Positions 16,718 to 25,036 of a stretch of 64,000 bases of DNA are shown here, piece by piece. The notes below the pieces were generated by a model that ran no database searches, was not told where the DNA came from, and saw only the letters and a program-made list of their open reading frames with translations. The stretch covers positions 1 through 64,000 of the forward strand of contig DASWRM010000007.1 of assembly GCA_036403155.1 (NCBI GenBank), given 5' to 3'. How positions within the stretch are numbered: position 1 is the stretch's first letter; each line of letters begins with the position of its first letter. This DNA is from Gaiellales bacterium. GTDB taxonomy: Bacteria > Actinomycetota > Thermoleophilia > Gaiellales > JAICJC01. The translations under genes were made by a program, and so were the position numbers.

Positions 16718-17790
16718 ACCTCGGGCGCGTGGCCGCGACCACCGTCGCGCAGCTGAAGATGATGTTCCGGCGGCGGATCGTGCTGTTCTGGTCGCTCGTG
16801 TTCCCGATCATCCTCATGGGGCTGCTCGGGCTGCTGTTCGGCCAGTCGGTCGGTGCGGGCACCGTCACGGTGCTCGACCAGGCGCACACCCGCGCGTCGC
16901 AGGCGATGCTCGGGGCGCTTCGCCAGACGGACGGCGTCACGGTGAAGACCGACGCCGGCAGCGTCGACGAGGCGAGAGCGCAGGTGCAGAACGGCGACCG
17001 CGACGCGCTGCTGGTGTTGTCGGCGCGCGGCGGCGGCGCGACCGCGGCACGGCTCTACTACTCCAACGCGTCGGCCACCCAGGCGGGCATCCTCAAGGGC
17101 CTCGTCTCGGGCATCGCCTCGCGGCTCTCGGTCGCCGCGACCGGGCAGCCGCCTGCCGTCGACTACGCGCAGCGGTCGGTCGACTCCTCCGCGCTCGACT
17201 ACATCGACTTCCTGCTGCCGGGGATTCTCGCCCTTTCGATCATGATCTCGGCCGTGATCGGGCTGTCGACCGTGCTCGTCACATGGCGCAAGCGGGGCGT
17301 GCTGCGCCGGCTGAAGCTGACGCCCATGCCGCTGTCGGAGTTCCTGGTATCGCGCGTGGTCGCCTCGCTCGCGCTGGCGCTGCTCCAGGTGGTGGTGCTG
17401 ATCGCGTTCGGCGCCATCGTGTTCGGCGTGAACATCTCGCCCACTGCCTGGGCGGCGATCCCGATCGCGCTCGCCGGGGCGCTCTGCTTTCTCGTGATGG
17501 GATTCACGGTGGGCTCGCTGGTCTCCGAGCCGGAGACGGCGGACGCCGTGACGAACGTGATCACGAACCCGATGATGTTCCTTTCGGGGACGTTCTTCCC
17601 CGTCTCGGCCATGCCCGGATTCGTGCAGGCGATCGCGAAGGTGCTGCCCCTGTACTACATGGCGAACGGCCTGCGCGACACGATCGTCCGCAACCGGGGG
17701 TTCGGCCATGTGCTGCCCGATCTGGCGATACTGTTGGGCGTGACGGCGGTGCTCGCGCTCGTCTCGCTGAAGACGTTCCGGTGGGAATGA
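16714..17790 (+). CDS. ABC-2 type transporter permease
   Basis: 358 residues. One transmembrane helix (about 22-42) is followed by an extracytoplasmic loop of about 130 residues and then five more helices from residue about 165 (IDFLLPGILALSIMISAVIGLSTVL and following). The cytoplasmic stretch TWRKRGVLRRLKLTPMP is characteristic of ABC-2 permeases (the GTLxRL-type coupling region). It partners the ATPase encoded just upstream, with which it overlaps by four bases. Confidence 0.88.
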   Translation: MNLGRVAATTVAQLKMMFRRRIVLFWSLVFPIILMGLLGLLFGQSVGAGTVTVLDQAHTRASQAMLGALRQTDGVTVKTDAGSVDEARAQVQNGDRDALLVLSARGGGATAARLYYSNASATQAGILKGLVSGIASRLSVAATGQPPAVDYAQRSVDSSALDYIDFLLPGILALSIMISAVIGLSTVLVTWRKRGVLRRLKLTPMPLSEFLVSRVVASLALALLQVVVLIAFGAIVFGVNISPTAWAAIPIALAGALCFLVMGFTVGSLVSEPETADAVTNVITNPMMFLSGTFFPVSAMPGFVQAIAKVLPLYYMANGLRDTIVRNRGFGHVLPDLAILLGVTAVLALVSLKTFRWE

Positions 17791-17800
17791 GGAGGCTCGA

Positions 17801-18922
17801 ATGGCGCGCTACGACAACGTGATCGTCGGCGGAGGACTGGCCGGCGGGATGATCGCCCAGGAGTACCGCGAAGCCGGAGGAACGGAGTCCGTGCTGCTGA
17901 TCGGCCGCGAGCCGCACCCGCCGTATCACCGCCCGCCCCTGACCAAGGAGTCGCTGAGGGGCGAGAAGCCCTACGAGGAGAGCTACATGCGCTCGGAGGC
18001 GGCCTGGGGGGAGATGGATGTCGACCTGCGGCTCGAGACCGAGGTGTCGGCCATCCATCCGGAGGCGGCGGAGCTGGAACTCGCCGGCGGCGAGCGGATC
18101 GGCTACGGCCGGCTCGCCCTCGCGACCGGTGCAGTCCCGCGCACGCTGCCCGGGACGGTGGCGATCCGGGTGATCGAGGACTCCGCGCGGGTCGCGGAGC
18201 TGCTCGCGCGGGGACACGGGCACCTCGGCATCATCGGGGGTGGCTTCATCGGCGTCGAGGCGGCGGCCAGCGCCCGCATGAAGGGCCTCGACGTGACCAT
18301 GGTCGCGCCCGAGCCCGTGGTCTGGGGGCAGCTCTTCGGCGACGAGGTGGCGCGCCACTTCCAGGGATACCTCGAGCGTCACGGCGTGCGGGTGATCAAC
18401 GGCGTGCGTGAGCTTCCCGAGGGGGACTATGACCTGATCCTCGCCGCAATCGGCGTGGATCCGTCCATCGAGCTGGCCGCCGGCGCCGGCATTCCGACGA
18501 ACACCGGCATTCTCACCGACGAGCACCTGGTCGCAGCCCCGAACGTCTGGGCAGCAGGCGACGTGGCCGAGTACCAGAGCGTCGTCCACGGCCGCCGGAT
18601 CCGGGTCGAGCACTGGGACGTCGCGCTGAACCACGGCAGCTACATCGGGCGCTCGTGGGCCGGCGCGGAGGACGCTCCCTACGCCGTCGTGCCGTACTTC
18701 TTCTCGGACATCGCCGACTGGACGTGGATGGAGTACGTCGGCCCGGCGGGACGGGACGACCGCGTGGAGGTGCGCGGCTCCATGGACGACGACGATTTCG
18801 TCGCCTACTACAGCAACGCCGATGGCAAGCTGACCGGCTGCCTCGGCGTCAACCGCAGCGACGAGGTGAATGCGGCGAAGGAGCTGATCGCACAGGGCGG
18901 AAGCGCCCCGCCCGCCGGCTGA
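17801..18922 (+). CDS. FAD-dependent ferredoxin reductase-like oxidoreductase
   Basis: 373 residues. FAD is bound by NVIVGGGLAGGMIAQEYRE (residues 6-24), NAD by LGIIGGGFIGVEAAASARMKG (near residue 145), and the second FAD contact is NVWAAGDVAEY. RPPLTKE and the C-terminal domain match rhodocoxin/putidaredoxin reductase-like flavoproteins, which pass NAD(P)H electrons to a ferredoxin or Rieske protein. No ferredoxin gene is adjacent, so the partner is unknown. An AGGAGG-type ribosome binding site lies 6-7 bases before ATG 17801. It may be co-transcribed with the ABC operon ten bases upstream and converges on ribB. Confidence 0.82.
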   Translation: MARYDNVIVGGGLAGGMIAQEYREAGGTESVLLIGREPHPPYHRPPLTKESLRGEKPYEESYMRSEAAWGEMDVDLRLETEVSAIHPEAAELELAGGERIGYGRLALATGAVPRTLPGTVAIRVIEDSARVAELLARGHGHLGIIGGGFIGVEAAASARMKGLDVTMVAPEPVVWGQLFGDEVARHFQGYLERHGVRVINGVRELPEGDYDLILAAIGVDPSIELAAGAGIPTNTGILTDEHLVAAPNVWAAGDVAEYQSVVHGRRIRVEHWDVALNHGSYIGRSWAGAEDAPYAVVPYFFSDIADWTWMEYVGPAGRDDRVEVRGSMDDDDFVAYYSNADGKLTGCLGVNRSDEVNAAKELIAQGGSAPPAG

Positions 18923-18925
18923 GCG

Positions 18926-19570
18926 TCAGACCGCGGTGATCGCCGGGGTGGTGGCGTTCAGGTGCGCGGCGATCTCCTCGACGGTGATGACGGGGAGATC
19001 GTGCCGCCGGCAGAACGCCTGGAGCTGCACTCCGCGGGTCATCGTGCCGTCGGGATTCATCAGCTCGCAGAGCACGCCCCCGGGCCGCAGACCGGCGAGC
19101 CGGGTCAGGTCGATCGCCGCCTCGGTCTGACCCCGGCGCTCCAGCACGCCATTGGGGCGCGCACGAAGCGGGAATACGTGCCCCGGCCGGATCAGGTCGT
19201 CCGGGCCGGCCGACGGGTTCACGGCCACCTGGATCGTCCGAGCGCGGTCAGCGGCGGAGATCCCCGTCGTCACCCCGGTGCGGGCCTCGATCGAGACCGT
19301 GAAGCCGGTCGCATCGCAGCCCTCGTTGGAGGGCACCATCAGAGGCAGCTCCAGCTCATCGCAGCGCTCGGGCGGAAGTGAAACACAGACCAGGCCCCGC
19401 GCCTCGCGAGCCATGAAGGCGATCTTCTCGGCGGTCGCAAACTGCGCCGCCATGCAGAGGTCGCCCTCGTTTTCCCGGTCGGGGTCGTCACACACGACGA
19501 CCAGCCCACCACGTCGAAGCTGAGCCAGCGCGGCTTCGAGCGAGCCGTTGATGTCGGGAACCGCGCTCAC
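18926..19570 (-). CDS. ribB: 3,4-dihydroxy-2-butanone 4-phosphate synthase
   Basis: 214 residues, RibB alone without a fused GTP cyclohydrolase II domain. Landmarks are [15 protein letters not shown] (catalytic Glu/Asp and metal), [34 protein letters not shown] (catalytic His replaced within the family-typical TGI loop), GHVFPLRA (metal His) and HTEAAIDL-like [13 protein letters not shown]. It makes the four-carbon unit of riboflavin from ribulose 5-phosphate. GTG 19570 is preferred because TATAGT ends nine bases upstream; a longer GTG at 19591 would lie before that -10. No FMN riboswitch could fit, as the mRNA appears leaderless. Confidence 0.9.
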   Translation of the reverse strand: MSAVPDINGSLEAALAQLRRGGLVVVCDDPDRENEGDLCMAAQFATAEKIAFMAREARGLVCVSLPPERCDELELPLMVPSNEGCDATGFTVSIEARTGVTTGISAADRARTIQVAVNPSAGPDDLIRPGHVFPLRARPNGVLERRGQTEAAIDLTRLAGLRPGGVLCELMNPDGTMTRGVQLQAFCRRHDLPVITVEEIAAHLNATTPAITAV

Positions 19571-19579
19571 CGGCGACGG

Positions 19580-19585
19580 ACTATA
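19580..19585 (-). promoter_or_regulatory. -10 element for ribB, leaderless GTG gene
   Basis: On the minus strand TATAGT ends nine bases before GTG 19570. No Shine-Dalgarno sequence. Confidence 0.5.
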
Positions 19586-19647
19586 CCCCACACCCCTCGG
19601 ACAGGGATGCGGTTCAGGAACGGCGCGAAGCGGCCGATAGAGAGACC

Positions 19648-21201
19648 GTGACCGCCTGGCTCCGCCGACTCCGACCCGCCGCCGTGCTCGCCACCGCCCT
19701 CGCGCTGGCCGCAGGCTGCGGCAGCGCCTCGTCCGGCTCCACGAGCACCGGCTCGGCGGCCGGCGCGGTGCCCGCGGACGCGCTGTTCTACGCCGATGTC
19801 AACCTCGACACCCAGAGCCCGGCCTGGAAGCAGTTCGCCGATGTTGGACGGCGCTTCCCCGGCTGGCAGCAGCTGGTCGACCAGATCGCGAACAGCGTGA
19901 GCCACGGCGGATCGTCGACTGCGAACGTGTCGCTCGACATGGCCCCGACCACCACGTTCAAGGGTGACATCGAGCCCTGGCTCGGTGGGTCGGCCGCGAT
20001 CGCGGTGACATCCGTGGACGCGGCGTCCGAGAGCGTGCACTGGGTCGGCTTCGTGGCCTCGACCGACGACGCAAAGGCGAAGGCGGCCATGCTCAAGAGC
20101 GGAAGCACGGACGACGGCAGCTACAGGAGCTACTCGCTCTTCCGCACGCAGGACGGCACGAGCGAGGCCGCTGTCGGCGACGGCGCCGTGCTGCTCGGAG
20201 ACGAGAAGGGCACGCTGCAGGATTCAATCGACCTGCGCGACGGCGGCGGGGACTCGCTCTCCGCCAACGCCTCGTTCACCGATGCCATGGCGAAGCTGCC
20301 GGCCGACAGCCTGCTGCGCGGATGGGCGAACACCGAGAAGCTGTCGCAGCTGGCCGGCTTCGCCGCGCTTGGCTCGAACGGGATGGACAACGGCCAGACC
20401 CAGCGCGCCGCCGAAGCGCTCGGCGCCCTCGACTCGCTGAGCTTCGGTGCATGGGCGAGCGACGCTGGGTACCACCTGACCATCCGCACGGTGGTCAAGG
20501 ACGGCGCCGACCGGTCGCTCTTCTCCGGCCAGGCGAGCCGGTCGCCGCTGATGCCGCTGGTGCCCTCCGACGCATTCGCGTTCCTTGCCATCCACGGGGC
20601 GGGCGCGTCGCTGGAGCAGCTCGACGGACGGGCGGGCGGTGCCACCAGCCTGCAGCTTCACCAGTTCGAGCAGATGACCGGCATCTCGTTCACCCACGAT
20701 CTCGTGCCGCTGCTGTCAGGCGACTCCCTGTTCTACGCCGGCCCCGGCATCCCGCTGCGCGCGGCGCTGGTGCTGAAGCCCGCCGATCCCGACGCGGCCG
20801 CGGGAGCGATGCACAAGCTGTTCGCGCTGGTTGCGCGGGAGGCGCCGAGCGCCGCCGTGCACTCGCTAGCCGGCGGCACCGGCGAGTCGATCACGCTGGA
20901 CAGCGGCTTCACGGTGACCTGGCAACGCACGCCGGGCGGCCTGATCGCGGTCGGAAACGACAACGCTGCCGGCACGGCGCCCGCCTCGCAGCTGCTCTCG
21001 TCCGGCGCGTTCACCAGCCTGCTGCACCGGGCGGAAGCCCCGTCCGACGCCGCGGTGCCGTTCTACCTCGACGTGCCGGGCCTGCTTCGGCTGATCCCGA
21101 TCGACGCCGACCCGAATCTGCGCCACCTGGGCGGCATCGTCGGCTGGAGCACGCACCAGGGCAACGCGTACTCCTCGGACCTGTTCGTCGAAGTTCGCTA
21201 G
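19648..21201 (+). CDS. DUF3352-type secreted lipoprotein
   Basis: 517 residues, GTG start. The signal peptide ends in LALAAGC (Cys24), a plausible lipobox, followed by a Ser/Gly/Thr-rich linker. The mature part begins PADALFYADVNLD, and the repeated VxSDAFAFLAIHG and DSLFYAG elements fit the DUF3352 family of extracytoplasmic actinobacterial proteins of unknown function. A weak TAGAGA lies four bases before the start. The stop TAG shares a palindromic CTAG with the stop of the convergent mutase gene. Confidence 0.75.
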   Translation: MTAWLRRLRPAAVLATALALAAGCGSASSGSTSTGSAAGAVPADALFYADVNLDTQSPAWKQFADVGRRFPGWQQLVDQIANSVSHGGSSTANVSLDMAPTTTFKGDIEPWLGGSAAIAVTSVDAASESVHWVGFVASTDDAKAKAAMLKSGSTDDGSYRSYSLFRTQDGTSEAAVGDGAVLLGDEKGTLQDSIDLRDGGGDSLSANASFTDAMAKLPADSLLRGWANTEKLSQLAGFAALGSNGMDNGQTQRAAEALGALDSLSFGAWASDAGYHLTIRTVVKDGADRSLFSGQASRSPLMPLVPSDAFAFLAIHGAGASLEQLDGRAGGATSLQLHQFEQMTGISFTHDLVPLLSGDSLFYAGPGIPLRAALVLKPADPDAAAGAMHKLFALVAREAPSAAVHSLAGGTGESITLDSGFTVTWQRTPGGLIAVGNDNAAGTAPASQLLSSGAFTSLLHRAEAPSDAAVPFYLDVPGLLRLIPIDADPNLRHLGGIVGWSTHQGNAYSSDLFVEVR

Positions 21202-22760
21202 ATCGTCGCAGCGCTGCTCGGCCGGTACTCTCCGAACACCCCGCGCAGACATCCGCAGATCTCACCGAGCGTCGCGTCGGCGTCCACCGCGTCCACGATC
21301 GGCGGCATCAGGTCGCCGTCCCCGGCGGCCACGGCCGCCAGGCGGGCGAGAGCGGCCTCGACCGCCGAACCGTCCCGGGCGGCGCGCAGCTCCACCAGGC
21401 GCTCCCGCTGCGCGGGCTCGAGCCCAGCGGGGACGTCGAAGCGCTCCGGCACGCGGGCCTCGTCGTCCTGGAACGCGTTCACGCCCACGACCACGTCCTC
21501 GCCACGTGCGACGCGCTGCTGGGCGAGATAGGCCTGCTCCGCGATCAGCTCCTGGTACATGCCCTGCTCGATCGCGTCCACCGCGCCGCCGCGCTTCTCG
21601 ATCTCGTCCATCAGCTCCTGGGCCTCCGCCTGCAGCCGGTCGGTCAGCCGCTCGACGTGCCACGACCCGCCCAGCGGGTCGGCGACGCCGGTGATGCCGA
21701 ACTCGTGCTGGAGCATCTGCTGCGTACGGACGGCCAGCGTCTGCGCGCGCTGGGTCGGGATGGCGATCGCCTCGTCGAAGCACGAGAGCGCCATGGACTG
21801 CACGCCTCCGAGTGCGGCGGCCAGCGCCTGCACCGCCGCGCGCACGATGTTGTTCTCGGGCTGCTGCAGCGTCAGAGCCGATCCGGCGGTCTGGGTGTGC
21901 GTCCGCAGCATCATCGAGCGCGGATCCCTGGCGCCGAAGCGGTCGCGCATGATCGATGCCCACATGCGGCGAAGCGCCCGGTACTTCGCCACCTCCTCGA
22001 AGAAGTCCATGTGCGTGTTGAAGATCCAGGACAGGCGCGGAGCGAAGCGGTCGACCTCAACGCCGCGCTCCAGCACCGCGTCGACGTAGGCGATGGCGTT
22101 CGAGAGGGCGAACGCCATCTCCTGTGAGGCCGTGCACCCGGCCTCGCGCATGTGGTAGCCCGACAGCGAGATGGCGTTGAAGCGCGGCGCCTCGCGCGCG
22201 CACCAGGCGATCAGGTCGGCGGCCAGCCGCATCGACGGCCGGGGAGGGAAGATGTAGGTGCCGCGGGCGACGTACTCCTTGAGCACGTCGTTCTGCGCCG
22301 TCCCGCGGACCTGCGAGGGGTCGCGACCCTGTCGCCGGCAGGCCACGTAGTACATCGCCACCACCACGGCGGCCGGGGCGTTGATGGTCATCGACGTCGA
22401 GACCTCGTCCAGCGGGATGCCGTCGAACACATCCTCCACGTCTCGAACGGAGTCGATCGCGACACCGACCCGGCCGACCTCGCCGGCGGCACGCGGGTCG
22501 TCCGAGTCCATGCCCATCTGGGTCGGCAGGTCGAAGGCGGTCGAGAGCGCCGCCTGGCCCTGGCCGATCAGGAACCTGAACCGCCGGTTCGTCTCCTCCC
22601 CCGTGCCGAAGCCCGCATACTGGCGGATCGACCACGGCCGGCCGCGGTACATGTCGCGGTGGATCCCGCGGGTGTACGGGTAGCCGCCCGGCTCGCCCAG
22701 CCGCGCCTCCAGGTCGCCGGGGACGTCCTGCGACGTGGCGAACGGCCGGGGCTCGCTCAC
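21198..22760 (-). CDS. methylmalonyl-CoA mutase-type large subunit without B12-binding domain
   Basis: 520 residues: the substrate-binding TIM barrel of acyl-CoA mutases, complete from YPYTRGIHRDMYRGRPWSIRQYAGFG to VVGVNAF, but with no C-terminal DxHxxG cobalamin domain. Tyr48 (QYAGF) and Arg166 (VARGTYIFPP) are 118 residues apart, matching Tyr89 and Arg207 of methylmalonyl-CoA mutase, and differ from the Phe/Gln pair of isobutyryl-CoA mutases. SGYHMREAG carries the catalytic His. The B12 subunit must be encoded elsewhere. The GTG start overlaps the reductase stop upstream (GTGA). With a Ccr-like partner it could serve ethylmalonyl-CoA or methylmalonyl-CoA isomerisation; residue choice favours methylmalonyl-CoA. 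Confidence 0.88.
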   Translation of the reverse strand: MSEPRPFATSQDVPGDLEARLGEPGGYPYTRGIHRDMYRGRPWSIRQYAGFGTGEETNRRFRFLIGQGQAALSTAFDLPTQMGMDSDDPRAAGEVGRVGVAIDSVRDVEDVFDGIPLDEVSTSMTINAPAAVVVAMYYVACRRQGRDPSQVRGTAQNDVLKEYVARGTYIFPPRPSMRLAADLIAWCAREAPRFNAISLSGYHMREAGCTASQEMAFALSNAIAYVDAVLERGVEVDRFAPRLSWIFNTHMDFFEEVAKYRALRRMWASIMRDRFGARDPRSMMLRTHTQTAGSALTLQQPENNIVRAAVQALAAALGGVQSMALSCFDEAIAIPTQRAQTLAVRTQQMLQHEFGITGVADPLGGSWHVERLTDRLQAEAQELMDEIEKRGGAVDAIEQGMYQELIAEQAYLAQQRVARGEDVVVGVNAFQDDEARVPERFDVPAGLEPAQRERLVELRAARDGSAVEAALARLAAVAAGDGDLMPPIVDAVDADATLGEICGCLRGVFGEYRPSSAATI

Positions 22761-23908
22761 TCCCGGCGCCCCTGACCCTCGGAGTCGGCGCCGACCAGCA
22801 CCACCATCTTCCCGACGTGCTGGTTGTCCTTCATCATCTGGTGCGGCAGCGGGCACTCGTCGAACGGGAACACCTTCGAGAGCACGGGCTGGATCTTTCC
22901 CTCGATGATCAGCTGGTTCGCGCGGTTGCACTCATAGGCGTTGGCGAAGTGGCTGCCGATGATGCGCTTCTGCCGCATCCACAGGTAGCGGACGTCGAAG
23001 TCGAGGTTGAAGCCCGACGTCGCCCCGCAGATGACGATGGTGCCGAACGGCTTGCAGATGAACACGCTCGTGTAGAACGTGGCGGCACCGACGTGCTCGA
23101 ACACCACGTCCGGGTCATGGCCGCCGCTGGCCGCGCGCACCGCCTTGCCGAACCGCTTGATCTCGTCGAAGATCCGCTCGCCCGTATCAGGGTCGGACAA
23201 CGCAAACTCGCGGCGGTCGATGATGGCGGCGGCGCCGAGATCGCGGACGAGGTCGATCTTGTCGTCCGACGAGACGACAGCGATGGCGTTCGCGCCGTAC
23301 AGCGCGCACAGCTGCACCGCGAAGGTGCCGAGGCCGCCGCCGGCTCCCCACACGAGCACGTTGTCCCCCGCTTCGATGCCCGCCTGGTCGACGAGCATCC
23401 GGTAGGCGGTGAAGTACGTCAGCCCGTAGCTGGCCGCGTCCTCCCACGTCAGCTTCGGCGGCTTGGGCAGCAGCTGCTGGGCCTGCACCTTGCAGTACTC
23501 GGCGAAGCTCCCCCAGTTCGTCTCGTACGCCCAGATCTTCTGCTCCGTGCACGCCATCGGGTCGAGCCCGTTGCACTCCGGGCACTCGCCGCAGCTCTGG
23601 TTGCAGTGGATGACCACCTCGTCGCCCGCCTTCCAGCGCGTCACGCCGAGCCCGACCCGCTCGACGATGCCGGAGGCGTCCGACCCGGCGATGTGGAAGT
23701 CGTAGCCGGTGTAGCGGAAGATCGAGACGGGGAGTCCCAGCGATGCCCAGACGCCGTTGTAGTTGACGCCCGCCGCCATCACTCTCACCAGCACCTCGCC
23801 CGGCCCCGGCTCCGGCACCTCGATGTCCTCGAGCTGCATCGCCACCTCGGGGTCGCCGAGTCGCTCGGGCCTGATCACCCAGGCCCGCATCGTTTCCCCA
23901 CCCGCCAT
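22757..23908 (-). CDS. ccr: crotonyl-CoA carboxylase/reductase-like medium-chain dehydrogenase
   Basis: 383 residues, zinc-independent-type MDR fold. The Ccr-like signature stretches are GVNYNGVWASLG, AGSDASGIVERVG, HCNQSCGECPEC, QKIWAYETNWGSFAEYCKVQ, LTYFTAYRML, VLVWGAGGGLGTFAVQL (NADPH site), DVVFEHVGAATFYTS and DVRYLWMRQKRIIGSHFANAYE. Ccr reductively carboxylates crotonyl-CoA to ethylmalonyl-CoA. The protein is about 50-60 residues shorter at the N-terminus than Streptomyces or Rhodobacter Ccr, so a crotonyl- or acryloyl-CoA reductase without carboxylation cannot be excluded. TAGAGT lies six bases before ATG 23908, inside the end of rlmN. It is coupled to the mutase by a GTGA overlap. Confidence 0.82.
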   Translation of the reverse strand: MAGGETMRAWVIRPERLGDPEVAMQLEDIEVPEPGPGEVLVRVMAAGVNYNGVWASLGLPVSIFRYTGYDFHIAGSDASGIVERVGLGVTRWKAGDEVVIHCNQSCGECPECNGLDPMACTEQKIWAYETNWGSFAEYCKVQAQQLLPKPPKLTWEDAASYGLTYFTAYRMLVDQAGIEAGDNVLVWGAGGGLGTFAVQLCALYGANAIAVVSSDDKIDLVRDLGAAAIIDRREFALSDPDTGERIFDEIKRFGKAVRAASGGHDPDVVFEHVGAATFYTSVFICKPFGTIVICGATSGFNLDFDVRYLWMRQKRIIGSHFANAYECNRANQLIIEGKIQPVLSKVFPFDECPLPHQMMKDNQHVGKMVVLVGADSEGQGRRE

Positions 23909-23914
23909 CGCGAA

Positions 23915-23920
23915 ACTCTA
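23915..23920 (-). promoter_or_regulatory. -10 element for ccr, leaderless, overlapping the rlmN stop codon
   Basis: Minus-strand TAGAGT ends six bases before ATG 23908; its first three bases are the TAG stop codon of rlmN (23918-23920). Confidence 0.6.
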
Positions 23921-24994
23921 CCGGGAGGCCGCGGTCCGCGTCCGGGGAAGCGACGCGCGTGACCGGGCGCGCGCTCGGCGCAGCTCGGCGGCGCCACGCA
24001 CGGCGAGCTGGCCGCATGCCGCATCGATGTCCTGACCGTGGGAGCGGCGGTAGCTTGCCGAGATGCCGCGGCGGTGGAGCACCGAAGCGAAGGCCGCAAC
24101 CCTTTCCTGCGGCGATGCGCGGTAGTCCGAATCCGTGGGGTTGTACGCGATCAGGTTGACGTGGAAGCCGTCGCTGCCGAGCAGCGCCGCGAGCTCGAGC
24201 GCAAGCTCGTCGGTGTCGTTGACGCCGTCCAGCATCAGGTACTCGACGAAGATCCGGCGACGGGTCGCCGTGCGGTAGTCGCGGCACGCGGCGATCAGCC
24301 GGCGCAGCGGGTAGCGCTTCGTGACCGGCATCAGCTCCGTGCGCAACGTGTCGTTGGGGGCATGGAGCGACAGCGCGAGCTTCACCTGCATCGGCTCACG
24401 CGCCAGGCGCTCGATGCCGGGCACCCATCCGGCCGTCGAGATCGCCATCTGGCGCGCACCCAGCCCAAAGCCGGCGGGGTCGTTGAGCAGCCGGCACGCG
24501 CCGAGCACCGCGTCGTAGTTGAGGAACGGCTCGCCCATTCCCATCATCACCAGGTTGCCGACGCGCTCGCCCCGCTCCCGCAGCATCGACGCGAGCACGA
24601 GCACCTGCTCAGCGATCTCGCCGGTGGACAGGTTGCGGCCGAGGCCCATCCTGCCGGTAGCGCAAAAGGTGCAGGCGAGCGGGCAGCCGGACTGGGACGA
24701 CACGCAGACGGTGCGCCGGTTGCGATGGCGCATCGCCACGGCCTCGACCGGGAAGCCGTCAGCGGTGGTGAAGCGCACCTTGAACGTGCCGTCCCGCGAC
24801 AGCTGCGTCTCGGCCGGCTCGAGCTCGCGCAGGGGCGCCTCGCCGGCCAGCCGGCGGCGCAGGTCGAGCGGCAGCGACGAGACGTCGTCCCAGCTCGCCG
24901 CCAGCCCCCGTGTCGCGGCCTCGTACGCCTGCCGCGCGCGGTAGCGCGGCTGGCCCCACTCCTCGAGGAGCGCGTTGACCCGTTCCAGATCCAT
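23918..24994 (-). CDS. rlmN: dual-specificity rRNA/tRNA adenine C2 methyltransferase RlmN
   Basis: 358 residues. Radical-SAM cluster motif CPLACTFC (Cys104, Cys108, Cys111), GEIAEQVL, NLVMMGMGEPFLNYD (SAM GGE-like region), STAGWVPG, LALSLHAPNDTLR and the late SYRRSHGQDIDAACGQL, whose Cys is the methyl-carrying residue. It methylates A2503 of 23S rRNA and A37 of some tRNAs. ATG 24994 begins the family-typical MDLERVNALLEEW. The promoter is divergent from the 25037 gene with overlapping -10 elements. The C-terminal 25 residues are Arg/Ala-rich and longer than usual. Confidence 0.93.
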   Translation of the reverse strand: MDLERVNALLEEWGQPRYRARQAYEAATRGLAASWDDVSSLPLDLRRRLAGEAPLRELEPAETQLSRDGTFKVRFTTADGFPVEAVAMRHRNRRTVCVSSQSGCPLACTFCATGRMGLGRNLSTGEIAEQVLVLASMLRERGERVGNLVMMGMGEPFLNYDAVLGACRLLNDPAGFGLGARQMAISTAGWVPGIERLAREPMQVKLALSLHAPNDTLRTELMPVTKRYPLRRLIAACRDYRTATRRRIFVEYLMLDGVNDTDELALELAALLGSDGFHVNLIAYNPTDSDYRASPQERVAAFASVLHRRGISASYRRSHGQDIDAACGQLAVRGAAELRRARARSRASLPRTRTAASR

Positions 24995-25000
24995 GGGTGG

Positions 25001-25007
25001 TAGTGTG
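25001..25007. promoter_or_regulatory. overlapping divergent -10 elements (rlmN / 25037 gene)
   Basis: Plus strand TAGTGT (25001-25006) serves the gene at 25037. Minus strand CACACT (25007-25002), one base off consensus, ends seven bases before rlmN ATG 24994. The two boxes share five base pairs. Confidence 0.5.
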
Positions 25008-25036
25008 ACCGAAAACCATTGACCGGAGGTAACACG

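Noticed and set aside
18926-19600. FMN riboswitch before ribB
   Set aside because: The -10 element lies nine bases before the start codon, leaving no leader, and no FMN-element core is seen.
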